A stretch of DNA of 22,912 nt from Cacconaster sp045617505 (GTDB taxonomy: Bacteria > Bacteroidota > Bacteroidia > Bacteroidales > UBA932): NCBI GenBank assembly GCA_045617505.1, contig JAZLIS010000113.1:1-22912 (forward strand), read 5' to 3'. The notes beneath the pieces are model-generated. The model made no database searches, had not been told where the DNA came from, and saw only the letters and a list, made by a program, of their open reading frames with translations. Below, one piece after another: positions 21,923 through 22,912 of the stretch. Every line of letters begins with the position of its first letter. The first letter of the stretch is position 1. Made by a program: the position numbers and the translations under genes.

Positions 21923-22912
21923 CTATTTGCAGAATTTGCAGCTGGAGAAGATGCAATCCAGCGCTCCTGTGAAGAAAAGGACAGCAGCAAGGACGACAAC
22001 CGCTGTGAGAATACCCCAGAACCATTTCTTCCAAGCGGGAATCTTCTTCAACGCATAGGGGTCATACAGATTGAGTTTGGGGTACTGCGCCGTCTTTGTC
22101 AGACTGGCTCCGAACTTGGTGTTGACAATCGCCGTTGAGTTGATGGCCCATCCGTTGGCATTGAGGATAGGGCCCAGATTTCTCTTCCGGAGTTTGAGAT
22201 ATGCGATTATCATCGACGGACCGGAAATCAGGAGCATTATCGCCAGGATGGAAAGAGGCATCTGCCACCATTTGAGATCCAGAAAACCTGTCAGTACTGA
22301 CACGAGGAATGAGCCGATATAGCCCAGGGCCATACCTATGGCGGCAAAGATGCCGCAGAACTTGGCGATGTCGAAGGCCGGTTTCTTTGCGTTGTCGGCT
22401 TTCTGCGCCTCTCCCGAAGAAATCTTTGCGGATGAATCCGTCGCTGCGGAGGTCAGATTGTCGAAACTCTTGCTCTCCTTGTTTGCGGCGAACTTGTTGA
22501 TCTGGCTTTCACACCAGTTGAAGAACCTGCGGTACGGGCTCCACATCGCCTGCCTCACGCTGATGGGATTCTCCACGATTTTCGTGACGGTGGCATCCCA
22601 GTCAAGGCCGTCCCTGTCATAATAGACGGCATTCGTGCCGACCCTGATCCGGCTTATGTTGCCTTCGGTCATCACTGCGACAATCTGGATGGTCTCGCCC
22701 TTGGTCTTTGAGACACAGTCGCAGTATATCAGAAACATTCCGCTGAGATTGGCCATATCGGCGTGCTTGCCCATATCCGAGACCTTCACGCAGAGCTCGC
22801 AGGCCCGCTGGTCTATGAAAAGGACTCCGGACTGGAAGATGGCGGGGTGAATTTTGCGGTAAAAGTCTTTCAGGGAGACGTAGTTGTTCAGGAAGGTGTA
22901 GAGATGCGCGGT
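21923..22912 (-). CDS. Uncharacterised membrane protein, 5' end outside the window
   Basis: The frame is open to the window edge; 329 residues are visible and the true start is off-window, so the GTG at 22789 is not a start. The first part is soluble (FLNNYVSLKDFYRK, IFQSGVLFIDQRACELC, YCDCVSK, GTNAVYYDRDGLDWDATVTKIVENPISVRQAMWSPYRR). A low-complexity Ser/Lys/Ala linker (about 142-176) follows, then two membrane segments (about 186-210 and 217-240), a polar region with ILNANGWAINS, and a third membrane segment (about 298-316) just before the end. Cysteines stand out: CELC and CDC early, and CX4CX2C in the last ten residues. From memory it resembles long uncharacterised Bacteroidetes proteins; no function can be assigned. 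It is followed by its own terminator. Confidence 0.75.
   Translation of the reverse strand, partial: TAHLYTFLNNYVSLKDFYRKIHPAIFQSGVLFIDQRACELCVKVSDMGKHADMANLSGMFLIYCDCVSKTKGETIQIVAVMTEGNISRIRVGTNAVYYDRDGLDWDATVTKIVENPISVRQAMWSPYRRFFNWCESQINKFAANKESKSFDNLTSAATDSSAKISSGEAQKADNAKKPAFDIAKFCGIFAAIGMALGYIGSFLVSVLTGFLDLKWWQMPLSILAIMLLISGPSMIIAYLKLRKRNLGPILNANGWAINSTAIVNTKFGASLTKTAQYPKLNLYDPYALKKIPAWKKWFWGILTAVVVLAAVLFFTGALDCIFSSCKFCK

Noticed and set aside
1..22912. CRISPR array, insertion sequence, prophage or defence genes
   Set aside because: No regularly spaced direct repeats with unique spacers, no transposase or integrase frames and no phage genes were seen. Base composition appears even across the window by eye.

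Overview
The window looks like chromosomal core sequence from a member of the Bacteroidota, most likely order Bacteroidales. Three things support this. The promoters upstream of five transcription units match the Bacteroidetes pattern, TAnnTTTG at -7 and usually TTTG about 19-21 bases upstream. Shine-Dalgarno sequences are mostly absent. The gene order mraZ-rsmH-ftsL-ftsI-murE-mraY-murD-ftsW-murG-murC-ftsQ-ftsA-ftsZ, without murF or ddl, is the arrangement typical of that phylum. I cannot name the genus. Coding density is very high, and no gene-free stretch exceeds about 170 bases.

Left end (1-900): the 3' end of a HAD phosphatase overlaps a 24-codon stub that begins like a short-chain dehydrogenase and then loses the family sequence, so it is probably a deletion scar or a junction. 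A strong hairpin follows, then a two-tRNA unit on the minus strand (Gln-CTG then Met-CAT) and a solitary acyl carrier protein with its own promoter.

914-3320, minus strand: a three-gene unit encodes a SIMPL/DUF541 envelope protein, a YfcE-type metallophosphoesterase and a G3E/CobW-type metallochaperone GTPase. Its promoter lies back to back with the promoter of the plus-strand unit.

3335-7022, plus strand: rsmE, gltX, rpiB and truB cover rRNA methylation, glutamyl-tRNA synthesis, pentose phosphate isomerisation and tRNA pseudouridylation.

6939-21752, minus strand: a complete division and cell wall (dcw) cluster of 13 genes, where neighbours overlap or sit at most 14 bases apart. It makes the lipid II precursor (MurC, MurD, MurE, MraY, MurG), polymerises and cross-links septal peptidoglycan (FtsW, FtsI), and builds the divisome (FtsZ, FtsA, FtsQ, FtsL). 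MraZ and RsmH lead the unit. The DNPR motif in MurE indicates meso-diaminopimelate peptidoglycan. Upstream of mraZ are a -7 element, a four-unit 10-bp repeat resembling a MraZ box, and a TGTGA-N6-TCACA dyad over the predicted transcription start.

The cluster ends by colliding with truB: the 3' ends of truB and ftsZ overlap by 84 bases in antisense. The right edge (21923-22912) holds a terminator and the 3' part of an uncharacterised membrane protein gene. I see no CRISPR array, transposon, prophage or obvious defence system. The most interesting points are the dcw control region, the truB/ftsZ overlap, the dehydrogenase stub and the unknown membrane protein.
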